Assembly (NCBI GenBank): GCA_032718475.1
Contig: JAUCBJ010002645.1
Coordinates: forward strand, 1-26,711
Reading direction: 5' to 3'
Source of the DNA: Nemertoderma westbladi
Taxonomy: Eukaryota > Xenacoelomorpha > Nemertodermatida > Nemertodermatidae
DNA length: 26,711 nucleotides
The stretch's first letter is position 1. Each line of letters begins with the position of its first letter. Positions 8,218 to 17,956 of the stretch are shown here, piece after piece. A program made the position numbers and the translations under genes. The notes beneath the pieces were generated by a model. It was given only the letters and a program-made list of their open reading frames with translations, was not told the origin of the DNA and did no database searches.

Positions 8218-10980
8218 TTATATTCCTAAAAGTTTTCTAAAATCTTCGTTACTCTTCATAATGCCAAGGGATGCACTTTCGGGTCGTTCAGTTTTATCAT
8301 CGGTGGATTGGACATCCATAGTATCAACGTTACCAGTTCTACCTTTCCCTACCGCAATGCACCGAGGAACCCATGCAGCTAACTGCGTCCTCTGTCCTCT
8401 CGAAACTCCATGTCCACCACTTCTGGAAGGTTCTTTATCAACAGCCATTTCTTTAATAGCCGATGTAGCCGAATCAACACCCTCTTTAATGGTCCTCTTT
8501 GATGGATCAGAAAGCGCAACAACAACCTTATTTCCATCGATTTCGGTTTTATTTGTTTCCAACAACGCCTTAGTCGCATCGTCAACATTGGCGTACTCAA
8601 TGTAAGCAATTCCCTTGGACGTCCCATCTCGACGCATTACTAGCCTTACGTCTACTAATTCACCGAATTTATCAAAAACACGTTGTAAACCTTCCTTATC
8701 TGTCTTTGAATTTAAGTTCCTAACATATAATTTGTTTTTATCCAATTCGTTGGAGTATTTAAAGGCCTTAATTTTCTTGCCATAAGGAGATATATAAACC
8801 GGTCTGCCATTCAGCAAACACCGATCTAACTTTAGAGCATTTTCGACACCAGATTCCTCAGAAAACGTAACATAAGCGAACCCTTTATGTTTAATTGACA
8901 TCTTTTTCTTGACAAAACCACCAAACCGTATGGATAAAATATTGCCACATTCTTTTAATAGAGTATGTATAGATTCTTCAGGCGCTGTAAAACTTAAGTT
9001 ACTAAGAAACACTGTCCTTTCATCCTCTTCTTTCTGCTCACACTGGGGGGCACTTTCATTGACTACAGCTAATTTCTTTGTCCCAGAATGTATGACGTCA
9101 TCTGTTGCTTTTCTTTTGTTGGTTGAGTCTTTGTTTGGGGATACAAGCATAGCCTCTTCAACTTCAGCGGGTGGTGTAGGTACCTGCACTATTTTAGCTA
9201 CTGGTTTTTCCAGGACATACTTTTTATTATTACGTAAAGGTATTTTATTGCTATTTGTAGGATTTCCTTTCTTAATATTTACATTCCCCTTCTTGCTCTT
9301 TGCTATAGCTACAGGGTTCACTCGCTTAACTTTACTACATCGGGTACGACATTTATTTTCTGCTGCGATTATCGTAGTCATTGTCCCATTGAATCTTTCA
9401 AAGTCGATCCAAGCTTCGGCCAATACGTATGGGTTTTGGTCGGGATGCTTTGTGAGGGCGACGATAGCTTCCTGATATGTTTTACGGATTGATTCCAAAT
9501 CGACATAATTGCTTATTAATCGAATATATTCCAACCACATGTGGGCGTTATCGCGTAAGGTTGTGGACAGAATGGATCTCCATAGCGTTTGGTAAGCAGC
9601 CAAGTTATTAAGCTTGGTTAGTTCAAGTCGGGCCCATCTCCTCTGAATTCGGCAATGGTAAGTTTCTAGACTGCCAGGCGGGTATTTGCTGGTGATATAA
9701 TCGATGGCCTTTTGGAGGATTTCTCTCATTTGTAATACTTGTTCGTTTTCCTCACTCCAATCAAGTATTTCTAATTGCAACACATCCAGGGCGGCATCCC
9801 AAACATCCAAACAGTTCTTGACATCAGTAAAACCGTATTTAGTACTCGTTGATAGCACCACCGATACTTGGTTGTAGATATTATCTCGATCTAAAGGTTT
9901 ACATGATCGTAGAATCGTTACCCATAGCGACGCGTCCCAGGGGCAGTTCTTTACAGCCCGATGGTACACCGATGTTGCCAAGTCAATATCTTTAAGTTTT
10001 GTTTCAATATATTTGGCATAAGATTTCCAAAGGGATGGCTCCAAGCAGTTTTCACAAACTGCTCTCTCATAGACGCAAATAATTCTGCTTGGATTACCAC
10101 CATTTAACTCCAATGGTATATATTTATCTCGATAAACGGTCAAGGTTGGAGTTTGCTCCGTTTTCAAACGGTTTATTTCTTGTTCAATTCCAAGTCGGTC
10201 TTCCAATGCCTTGAGCGCAGTCGTATATGATTTGGTAACATTTTCATCCACAGTTTCTGTGGATATTAGTTCAATATATTCTGTCATTGTGGTTTCCATG
10301 CTGGTTAGAGGAACAGCTAATTGTCTTTTGAAAATTCTCATCAATCTTTGTTCTTGATTTTTTTCTCTTTCAAGAGATTCCTGAGAAGGAACACTGCCAA
10401 CAATTGGCTGGAAGCTACTCAGGATTATTTTCTCGAATTCCACATAAGAATCCCATATTAGTTTACCCTTTGTTACATGAAGACCAACATTGTCTATGGC
10501 TCTTTCATAGACACTTCTCACATATTCCTTGCCATTTGGTTGGCCCATGTCTCCGATTGCAAACTGGCAATATTCTAGCCACAATAATGGGCTGATATAT
10601 TCCTTGGTGCCTCTCTCTAGAAGTGACTTTATATAATCTCTATCGGAGGTGGAAGCGAGGCCTTTCTTTTCTACTTTTATCCACTTTAACCACATTTCTT
10701 CAGTTAAAGGGTACATTTTGTTCATGCTATCCATGGCAATGCGCATTTCTGCATGCATCTTTTTCTTTTGTAATATTTCTATGTATTCACAATTTTTGTT
10801 GTAATCAAAAGGGTTGTTACTCAATATCTCCTTAAGCTCTGCTATCTCTTTTGTCATATCACCAGCCGTTACTATGCATTCATCTGAGCTATTTGATGAC
10901 ATAAAACTGCTCAAACTATTATCGGCATCTCCCCCTTCAACTTCGAGATCAATCGCTGACGAATCCGATTCGCTATCCAT
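8218..10980 (-). CDS. SART3: SART3/Prp24-like U4/U6 snRNP recycling factor
   Basis: The product is 920 residues, close to the usual animal length of about 960. SART3 proteins bind U6 and U4/U6 snRNA in the nucleus and help re-form the U4/U6 particle after splicing; they also recruit the deubiquitinases USP4 and USP15. The order of parts matches the family. There is an acidic N-terminus (1-35), a HAT-repeat region (about 80-545, with paired Trp/Tyr motifs such as EEMWLKWIKVEKKG, PLLWLEYCQFAIG, EAWIDFERF), a basic linker (about 545-640, KSKKGNVNIKKG and NKRKATDD), RRM1 (about 655-733: RNP2 VFLSNL, RNP1 KGFAYVTF), RRM2 (about 749-826: RNP2 LYVRNL, RNP1 KGIAYIEY) and the C-terminal Lsm-binding tail (SNEDFRKLLGI). 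The whole coding region is one open exon, whereas the vertebrate gene has many introns. No poly(A) relic or flanking duplication shows it to be a retrocopy. The start is supported by the in-frame acidic N-terminus MDSESDSS. Confidence 0.96.
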   Translation of the reverse strand: MDSESDSSAIDLEVEGGDADNSLSSFMSSNSSDECIVTAGDMTKEIAELKEILSNNPFDYNKNCEYIEILQKKKMHAEMRIAMDSMNKMYPLTEEMWLKWIKVEKKGLASTSDRDYIKSLLERGTKEYISPLLWLEYCQFAIGDMGQPNGKEYVRSVYERAIDNVGLHVTKGKLIWDSYVEFEKIILSSFQPIVGSVPSQESLEREKNQEQRLMRIFKRQLAVPLTSMETTMTEYIELISTETVDENVTKSYTTALKALEDRLGIEQEINRLKTEQTPTLTVYRDKYIPLELNGGNPSRIICVYERAVCENCLEPSLWKSYAKYIETKLKDIDLATSVYHRAVKNCPWDASLWVTILRSCKPLDRDNIYNQVSVVLSTSTKYGFTDVKNCLDVWDAALDVLQLEILDWSEENEQVLQMREILQKAIDYITSKYPPGSLETYHCRIQRRWARLELTKLNNLAAYQTLWRSILSTTLRDNAHMWLEYIRLISNYVDLESIRKTYQEAIVALTKHPDQNPYVLAEAWIDFERFNGTMTTIIAAENKCRTRCSKVKRVNPVAIAKSKKGNVNIKKGNPTNSNKIPLRNNKKYVLEKPVAKIVQVPTPPAEVEEAMLVSPNKDSTNKRKATDDVIHSGTKKLAVVNESAPQCEQKEEDERTVFLSNLSFTAPEESIHTLLKECGNILSIRFGGFVKKKMSIKHKGFAYVTFSEESGVENALKLDRCLLNGRPVYISPYGKKIKAFKYSNELDKNKLYVRNLNSKTDKEGLQRVFDKFGELVDVRLVMRRDGTSKGIAYIEYANVDDATKALLETNKTEIDGNKVVVALSDPSKRTIKEGVDSATSAIKEMAVDKEPSRSGGHGVSRGQRTQLAAWVPRCIAVGKGRTGNVDTMDVQSTDDKTERPESASLGIMKSNEDFRKLLGI

Positions 10981-10990
10981 TGTTTGTAAT

Positions 10991-11005
10991 CTATTCGCTA
11001 TCCAT
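10991..11005 (-). other. five-codon upstream ORF (MDSE-stop) before the SART3-like start
   Basis: On the minus strand the 13 bases that begin the main coding region (ATGGATAGCGAAT) occur again 25 bases upstream, at 10993-11005. There they read ATG GAT AGC GAA TAG: the same first four codons, then a stop. If transcribed, this would be an upstream start able to reduce translation of the main frame. Confidence 0.75.
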
Positions 11006-11689
11006 TAGGCCTATAAATAGTCAGATAGCCTAGTAATCTAATTTTGCAAATATCGGAAATTATCCTCTATTAATCGTTCATGATAAATCATAATCAAGAG
11101 CACTACAGCACTAGATATGCTACTGTATTACATAACATTGATATACTGACATACCTCTACAATAAATAAACAATCGCAGATCTACATCTTCATAAAACAT
11201 CGGCAGTCACAGTAATAACTACGAAATAACATATGATTAGGCTGCCTAAAAAGTTTAAAAACTACCTGCTGACCTGTACGTACATGATTCAAGATCAAGA
11301 CGATGAAAAACTATGATTTAAGACGTTAAAAAACTACATAATTCAACAGTTCAAATCATTAAAAAAATATATTATAATAAAAATAACTATTTACATACCG
11401 GTACTTGTGTGTAAAGTAGCACCTTACAGTGATGATCCGAGTGGCTTTGTTACACGAACGAACGTTAGTGAGTGAGTGGAGATAAAGCCACGATCAGAAC
11501 ACTACTGTAAAATACTTTTCAACAAGTATGTATGTCGTTTTATTCCAAAATTGTAACATTACGAAATGATTGTATATATATTATAAGTGATAGAAATTGC
11601 ACAAATGAAAATAGTTGCTGTATAAATAAATGTAAATTCTGGCTGTCAGACTAATACCACCTATTGTCTACGTGGTAACCAATGACGGC

Positions 11690-11724
11690 GTTAAGTAATG
11701 TCCATTAACGGGACATTACTTAAC
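11690..11724. repeat. perfect 14-bp inverted repeat, 7-base loop
   Basis: GTTAAGTAATGTCC, then ATTAACG, then GGACATTACTTAAC. The stem is perfect. It could be the remnant of a small MITE or a hairpin in RNA; there is no further evidence for either. Confidence 0.8.
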
Positions 11725-12889
11725 TACTAACACCAAATACAATACTAAATGTACAGGCCAATACAATGTTGTAATGTCCTCAAAACGTTGTAAAATGCTA
11801 ACTAACAACTCGCTATTAATACTAACGTCGTTGAGTAATGTTACAATTTCGGAATAAAATAATAAAAATATAAAGAACTATATTACATTCAAGCTTACAC
11901 CTTAGGGTTAGCGTTTTCCCTAAAAGTTATTAAGTTGATTGATTATTCGTCATTGTCAGTCAGTCAGTGTGATTCTCAGTCAGTCTGTCAGTGTATGGTG
12001 TGTGTGTAGTGTACTGGTGTATGGTTTATGGTACGGTATGACTACAGGACTACAAAGAATAAAAACAATTAAGTCGATTACCGGTAGGCCTAGCGATTTA
12101 AAATCTGTAAAAAAAAAACAGAAATAGCCTACATTTTAACTTTGAAGGCACTTACGGTACGGGTACATACAGAAAGACAAAAGAGGCTTCATCACTACGT
12201 ACTTTCACTACTGGTCTGCCGATACTTCGTCTGTTTGTGGAGTATCGAGGTACCGGTAATGCAGTAATGGTAGAATGGTCATTTAGTGTACCGGTATGTT
12301 TGAACAGGCAGACAGCAGCCAGGTTGCAGGGTTGAGTGATTAACCAGGTTGGTCGTGGTCGATAAGTACAGTCCTGCTGTCTGACATTACATGCAGTAGG
12401 CTGGTGGTAGGCCTAGTAATCGCACGGCACACGGGCTGATGGGGCCAGGATCTCATTCAATTTCAGTATTTACTCTTAGCAGTGGTGGACCCATATCATG
12501 CCATAATGGCTTGACAGCCTGAGCCTTGATGGTAGACTGGCTCGATACGATAATGGGCTGATGGGTGGGATTTGTCCTATTTTCGGGGATTAGGCCTACC
12601 CTACCTCTCATATCTGTCATATCCTATCTCCTACCTATCTGTCATCGATTTCCAAGATGTAGTCCTAGACTTCATGTGAACTTCCTTATCCAGTTATCTT
12701 ATCAGCTTAAAGCAAATAAGGAATAGGCCTACGATTGCTATAATCAGTACCGGGTAACCGGTGAAATACAGCAATATACGGCAATGTCAGGATTTGGCTA
12801 CCTACATTTTTTTGGGCAGTTTACAAAAGTGGCAGCCTAACGCCTAAACCATAATTCTGTAATTAAAACTGTCATCGTTGTCATATAGG

Positions 12890-12906
12890 CCTAACCCTAA
12901 CCCTAA
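12890..12906. repeat. short telomere-like tract (CCCTAA)n
   Basis: CCTAACCCTAACCCTAA, just under three units of the metazoan telomere repeat. It is far too short to imply a telomere or a fusion point. Confidence 0.6.
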
Positions 12907-13131
12907 GTCATTACCGGCAACCGGTATCATAATTTAAGACTAAGAAATTTTGGATGATATTCCCATTATCAGGCCTTAATGCAATGATGTTGGAAATTTC
13001 GCTAAACTTCTTAGATTATAACACAGTGTTAATAAGGTTAAATGGCAGTTTTAATTAGGATTAAGGCCTGACCAACTAACCCTAAACAAAATAATAAACC
13101 AAATATACAGATTGTATTGCTGTATTGTATT

Positions 13132-14554
13132 TGCACTCCAACATTTATCAGTATATTGCACATACAGACAATTATATAAAAGCAATAAAACATACAGTAT
13201 AGCCTATATATTGATAATGAAATAAAATTATTTATTACACACTGTCAAATAATGATAAAAAGATGGAGGAGAAACCATCAAGGCATGTAGCACTTATTGA
13301 TGGCCGAAAGCATAGTATGGAAGTGGAGTTGACGTTAACAAAATAGAATATGATATGATCAAAGTAAAAATAAAATAAAACCTGGAAAACAAACCTGGAC
13401 AAAAATATTACACTGCCAGTCTGTTGCATTTGATTATGCGCTTGCTCGGTAAAGGTCCGCATTAATAATGTTGGGCTAAGGGAAGTACGCAGGCGCACTA
13501 CCGGGAAGGCGACGAGAAGGGAGATCAACGCGGATCTGAATGCCTGGCAAGGCTGTGTGGTAAGCAAGCGAAGGACAAGACGGCTGGGGTTGATTGTAAT
13601 GGCAGTGATTTTTTATGTCCTTTTATTTGACTTTTTTGTCCTCCTTTTTTTACGAATTATGCATGACTTTTGTTGTCCTTTTAATGACTTGTATTGTCCT
13701 TTTAATGACTTTTTATGTATGTATTTCTTCAAACTGTCAGACTGCTGATTTCTGGACTGTCAGACAGTTGATTTCAACATGCCTATGCCAAAACATTCAA
13801 AATTTGTTGATTTCTGGTCTGTCGGACAGTTTGTTTCACTATGCACTCCAACATTTATCAGTATATTGCACATACAGACAATTATATAAAAGCAATAAAA
13901 CATACAGTATAGCCTATATATTGATAATGAAATAAAATTATTTATTACACACTGTCAAATAATGATAAAAAGATGGAGGAGAAACCATCAAGGCATGTAG
14001 CACTTATTGATGGCCGAAAGCATAGTATGGAAGTGGAGTTGACGTTAACAAAATAGAATATGATATGATCAAAGTAAAAATAAAATAAAACCTGGAAAAC
14101 AAACCTGGACAAAAATATTACACTGCCAGTCTGTTGCATTTGATTATGCGCTTGCTCGGTAAAGGTCCGCATTAATAATGTTGGGCTAAGGGAAGTACGC
14201 AGGCGCACTACCGGGAAGGCGACGAGAAGGGAGATCAACGCGGATCTGAATGCCTGGCAAGGCTGTGTGGTAAGCAAGCGAAGGACAAGACGGCTGGGGT
14301 TGATTGTAATGGCAGTGATTTTTTATGTCCTTTTATTTGACTTTTTTGTCCTCCTTTTTTTACGAATTATGCATGACTTTTGTTGTCCTTTTAATGACTT
14401 GTATTGTCCTTTTAATGACTTTTTATGTATGTATTTCTTCAAACTGTCAGACTGCTGATTTCTGGACTGTCAGACAGTTGATTTCAACATGCCTATGCCA
14501 AAACATTCAAAATTTGTTGATTTCTGGTCTGTCGGACAGTTTGTTTCACTATGC
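13132..14554. repeat. 710-bp perfect tandem duplication
   Basis: Bases 13132-13844 recur at 13842-14554 with an offset of exactly 710, and I see no difference between the copies; they share TGC at the junction. Each unit has an AT-rich left part, a GC-richer core (about 13440-13610) and a right part with TGTCCTTTTAATGACTT repeats. Within the right end a ~62-bp sub-repeat recurs (TGATTTCTGG then CTGTC, GACAGTT, CTATGCCAAAACATTC). Identical 110-codon frames on the minus strand of both copies show no recognisable domain. The identity points to a very recent duplication or an assembly artefact. Confidence 0.95.
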
Positions 14555-14701
14555 CTGTGCCAAAACATTCCATGATTCCATGATTTATAGAATATGAGAT
14601 AGAATTCCATATGCGCCTGTGGTAAAAGACTCTAAATTTAATAGTTTGTGGTTGTTGTCGATAATCGATTACCACATGACGTAGCAAAACACTCATTTTA
14701 T
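14555..14701. other. unique spacer after the 710-bp duplication
   Basis: Begins with a further partial copy of the sub-repeat (CTGTGCCAAAACATTCC) and then runs into AT-rich unique sequence. No gene is seen. Confidence 0.5.
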
Positions 14702-15323
14702 AGCCAAAAACAATTACCAATTGATGGAAAGGAGCTTAAGGCCGGATTTTCTAACCAAAACAATAAACAGTCACTTTACCAAATCAGGGAAAGGAGCAGG
14801 TTACAGAGGCGGGATTTTCTAACCAAAACAATAAACGATCATTTAACTAATTGAATTGAGGGAAAGGAGCAGGTTACAGAGACGGGATTTTCTAACCAAA
14901 ACAATAAACGATAACATTACCAATTGAGAAAAAGGAGCAGGTTACAGATGCGGTATTTTCTAACCAAAACAATAAACAGTCACTTTACCAAATCAGAGAA
15001 AGGAGCAGGTTACAGAGACGGGATTTTCTAACCAAAACAATAAACGATAACATTACCAATTGAGAGAAAGGAACAGGTTACAGAGGCGGGATTTCCTAAC
15101 CAAAACAATAAACGATCACTTAATTAATTGAGGGAAAGGGGCAGGTTACAGAGGCGGGATTTTCTAACCAAAACAATAAACAGTCACTTTACAAAATGAA
15201 GGAAAGGAGCAGGTTATAGAGGCGGGCCTTTCTAACCAAAACAATAAGCGGTCACTTTACCAAATCAGGCAAAGGAGCAGGTTACAGATTTTCTAACCAT
15301 GCGGGATTTTCTAACCAAAACAA
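14702..15323. repeat. ~68-bp tandem array, about 9 copies
   Basis: Units share GATTTTCTAACCAAAACAAT, then AAACAGTCAC or AAACGATCAC, a variable spacer (TTTACCAAATCAGG, ATTACCAATTGAG or TTAATTAATTGAGG), and AAAGGAGCAGGTTACAGAGG. Unit length varies from 66 to 72 bp and the last unit is truncated. The middle segment alternates between two families of variants, so the array probably grew by duplicating pairs of units. No coding potential is seen. Confidence 0.93.
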
Positions 15324-15636
15324 CCGGTCAGCCGGTAGGCCTACCAGTACCGTATTTAAATGGTAGGCTACACAGTAGGCCTACAGCAGTACCGGTACCG
15401 GTACTAAAATACAGAAATGCCTGCTTTATACCTACATCTGTACATACAATACAGCAAAATAGTGCTATATATACTAATACCGGAACTGATAGCCTGAGAG
15501 AACAGCAGTAGAGAAACCGGTAGCATGGAACCTAACATTAGATTTTTGGAGGACATAAAATATAAAAAAAAAAGGACAAAAAAAGGATTTAAACGGACAA
15601 TAAAAATTATTGCGGATTGTAATGACTGGAGCACTA
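15324..15636. other. spacer rich in ACCGGT and AGGCCT palindromes
   Basis: Contains AGGCCTACC, AGGCCTACAG and a run TACCGGTACCGGTAC near 15393, then A-rich sequence with AGGACA words (15551-15600). No gene is seen. Its last six bases, GCACTA (15631-15636), are the left target duplication of the fold-back element. Confidence 0.6.
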
Positions 15637-15689
15637 TATGGCGTCTGATTTGAGCCAAAATACCTTAGAATTATAAATGTGTACCTTAC

Positions 15690-16080
15690 ATTTTACATTA
15701 GCTTATATTTATAAGCATCGCTTAAAAGTATGGTATTTTATTTCATTTGAATTTATACATCGCTTAAAAGTAAGCTATGTTTATGTAGTTGACTTTATTA
15801 AATCGCTTAAAATTAAGATATTTTTTACAAGTTCTGTTAAAACATCGCTTAAAAGTAAGCTATGTTTATGTAATTGACTGTAATAAATCGCTTTAAATAA
15901 GGTATTTAATTGCAGTTCTGTTCCAACATTGCTTAAAATGAAGTACAGTATGTGTTTATGCAGTAATATAGTTTAAAGTAAGCGATGTTTTTACAGTGTC
16001 GTTAAACATAGTTTAAAGTAATCGATGTTTTTACAGTGTCGTTTAAACATAGTTTAAAGTAAGCTATGTTTTTGCAGTGT
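15690..16080. repeat. tandem repeats in the left arm of the fold-back element
   Basis: Repeats of a 30-60-bp module built around ATCGCTTAAAAGTA plus GCTATGTTTATGTAGTTGACT, changing inward to ATAGTTTAAAGTAAGC plus GATGTTTTTACAGTGTCGTT. Confidence 0.85.
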
Positions 16081-16338
16081 TTTGTCCAATCAAATGCGTT
16101 GTTGACAATATCTGCAATTAGTAAATAGATCACGATAGGGCGCTGTTGAGCAATTGTTGTATTCCAGTATTCGATCAGCAAAATTGAATTTCTGATATGT
16201 AGGGTACAAGGTACGGACAGTACGGTTAACAGTATAGTTACAGAGTACTGCAGTAGCCAGTAGGTATGTCATCTGAAAATTTAATCTTTGAAATTGAGAG
16301 CCTAATACGGAGGTGCCAACAAATTGCAGATGATACAT

Positions 16339-16562
16339 ATAAGCAGCAGCTACTTTGATGCCGAGCAATAGGTGAACTTAATAACCAATGCAGCCATTCA
16401 CGGAGGCTTCGATTTAAATCAATTATTCCAGAATTACGTGTTGTACTGGTATCGGCGGCGCTAGGACTATTACCTGTATTCCCATCCTCTATTAGGCGAT
16501 CCAGTACATCAATCTTATATTGAAAATACGTGTTAAATATTCTATTATATTTAAGTTTGAAA
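16339..16562 (-). other. loop of the fold-back element, open on the minus strand
   Basis: The single-copy centre is more GC-rich than the arms. On the minus strand one frame stays open across the whole loop (about 74 codons, including IDVLDRLIEDGNTG and DLNRSLREWLHWLL) and continues into the left arm for about 30 codons before a stop. It has no clear start and I do not recognise the sequence. It may be a remnant of coding sequence captured by or once belonging to the element, or chance. Confidence 0.35.
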
Positions 16563-16829
16563 ATGTATCATCTTCTGAAATTTGTTGGCACCTCCGTATT
16601 AATCTCTCAATTTCAAAGATGAAATTTTCAGATGACATACCTACTGACTACTGCAGGACTCTGTAACTATACTGTTAACCGTACTGTCCGTACCGTGCAC
16701 CCTACATACCAGAAATTCAATTTTGCTGATCGAATACTGGAATACAACAATTGCTCAACAGCGCCCTCTTGTGATCTATTTACTAATTGCAGATATTGTC
16801 AACAACGCATTTGATTGGACAAAACACTG

Positions 16830-17600
16830 CAAAAACATAGCTTACTTTAAACTATGTTTAAACGACACTGTAAAAACATCGATTACTTTAAACTATGTTT
16901 AAACGACACTGTCAAAAACATCGATTACTTTAAACTATGTTTAAACGACACTAAAAACATCGCTTACTTTAAACTATGTTTAAACGACACTAAAAACATC
17001 GCTTACTTTAAACTATATTACTGCATAAACACATTCTTCATTTTAAGCAATGTTGGAACAGAACTGCAATTAAATACCTTATTTAAAGCGATTTATTACA
17101 GTCAATTACATAAAAATAGCTTACTTTTAAGCGATGTTTCAACAGAACTTGTAAAAAATATCTTAATTTTAAGCGATTTAATAAAGTCAACTACATAAAC
17201 ATAGCTTACTTTTAAGCGATGTTTTAACAGAACTTGTAAAAAATACCTTACTTTTAAGCGATTTATTAAAGTCAACTACATAAACATAGCTTACTTTTAA
17301 GCGATGTATAAATTCAAATGCAATAAAATACAATACGTTTAAGCGATTTTCAAGGCAATTGCAAAAAATTAGCTTACTTATAAGCGATTTTCAAGGCAAA
17401 TACAAAAAACATAGCTTACTTTTAAGCGATGTTTTAAGAGAACTTGTAAAAAATACCTTACTTTTAAGCGATTTATTAAAGTCAACTTCATAAAACATAG
17501 CTTACTTTTAAGCGATGTATAAATTCAAATGAAATAAAATACCATACTTTTAAGCGATTTTCAAGGCAATTGCAAAAAATTAGCTTACTTATAAGCGATG
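16830..17600. repeat. tandem repeats in the right arm of the fold-back element
   Basis: Inverse of the left-arm array but with more copies. It starts as a ~45-bp module (ACATCGATTACTTTAAACTATGTTTAAACGACACT), then changes to modules built on TACTTTTAAGCGATTTATTAAAGTCAACTACAT. The copy-number gain relative to the left arm is about 400 bp. Confidence 0.85.
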
Positions 17601-17685
17601 CTTATAAATATAAGCTAATGTAAAATGTAAGGTACACATTTGTAATTCTAAGGTATTTTGGCTCATATCAGACGCCATAGCACTA

Positions 17686-17956
17686 AGCCTGTTAGCCCAA
17701 GGCAGTGAAGGGGAGGCAATCTGATTCTGTCTCTTCTTCAGCGGTTTTGGGAGAAAGATCATAAGAGGCTTAGATAAGTTACGCTAATGCTAACGCTATA
17801 CAGTAGGTGTAAATGTTGTGTTGTTATTATTTGCTTTATTTGTTGTGATGTTATTAGATAGGCGCTAAAATAAATTTCTCACTGCTTTTCTATTTCTAAT
17901 AATTACTTGTTTGAATCTCAATTAGAGCAAATTAATACGTCCAAATCTGTATAATT
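17686..17956. other. spacer between fold-back element and 34-bp satellite
   Basis: Unique sequence, no supportable gene. Confidence 0.5.

Larger units (their letters stand above)
11025..13131. other. upstream region of the SART3-like gene, no gene seen
   Basis: About 2.1 kb without a supportable coding region. It should contain the promoter of the SART3-like gene, but I can name no element with confidence. It is rich in the palindromes AGGCCT (11007, 12067, 12411, 12592, 12729, 12887) and ACCGGT (11397, 12079, 12252, 12290 and others), has a short TCAGTCAG run (11955-11995) and includes the stem-loop at 11690-11724. Confidence 0.5.
15637..17679. mobile_element. fold-back transposon with long tandem-repeat arms
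   Basis: A 2043-bp inverted-repeat element that begins TATGGCGTCTGA and ends TCAGACGCCATA, flanked by GCACTA at 15631-15636 and 17680-17685 (a 6-bp duplication; 7 is possible, depending on where the end is set). The left arm spans about 15637-16338 and the right arm about 16563-17679. The outer part of each arm is a tandem series built on ATCGCTTAAAAGTAAGCTA or its inverse, with more copies on the right, which explains the unequal lengths. The inner part (16090-16338 and 16563-16815) is unique sequence in near-perfect inversion. The loop is 224 bp. No transposase is present. The design resembles fold-back elements such as Drosophila FB and Galileo and the TU elements described in sea urchin. 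Confidence 0.92.

Noticed and set aside
8261-11008. Plus-strand frames and a second minus frame across the SART3-like gene
   Set aside because: These are shadows of the coding region in other frames, without motifs.
12890-12906. Interstitial telomere or chromosome fusion point
   Set aside because: Fewer than three telomere units, within reach of chance.
13235-14277. Duplicated 110-codon minus-strand frames as paralogous genes
   Set aside because: They result from the 710-bp DNA duplication. The second half is low-complexity Phe/Tyr-rich and no domain is recognisable.
16090-16814. Matching 92- and 60-codon frames on opposite strands as a conserved gene
   Set aside because: They are the two arms of the fold-back element, so the same sequence is read twice. 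There is no known motif.
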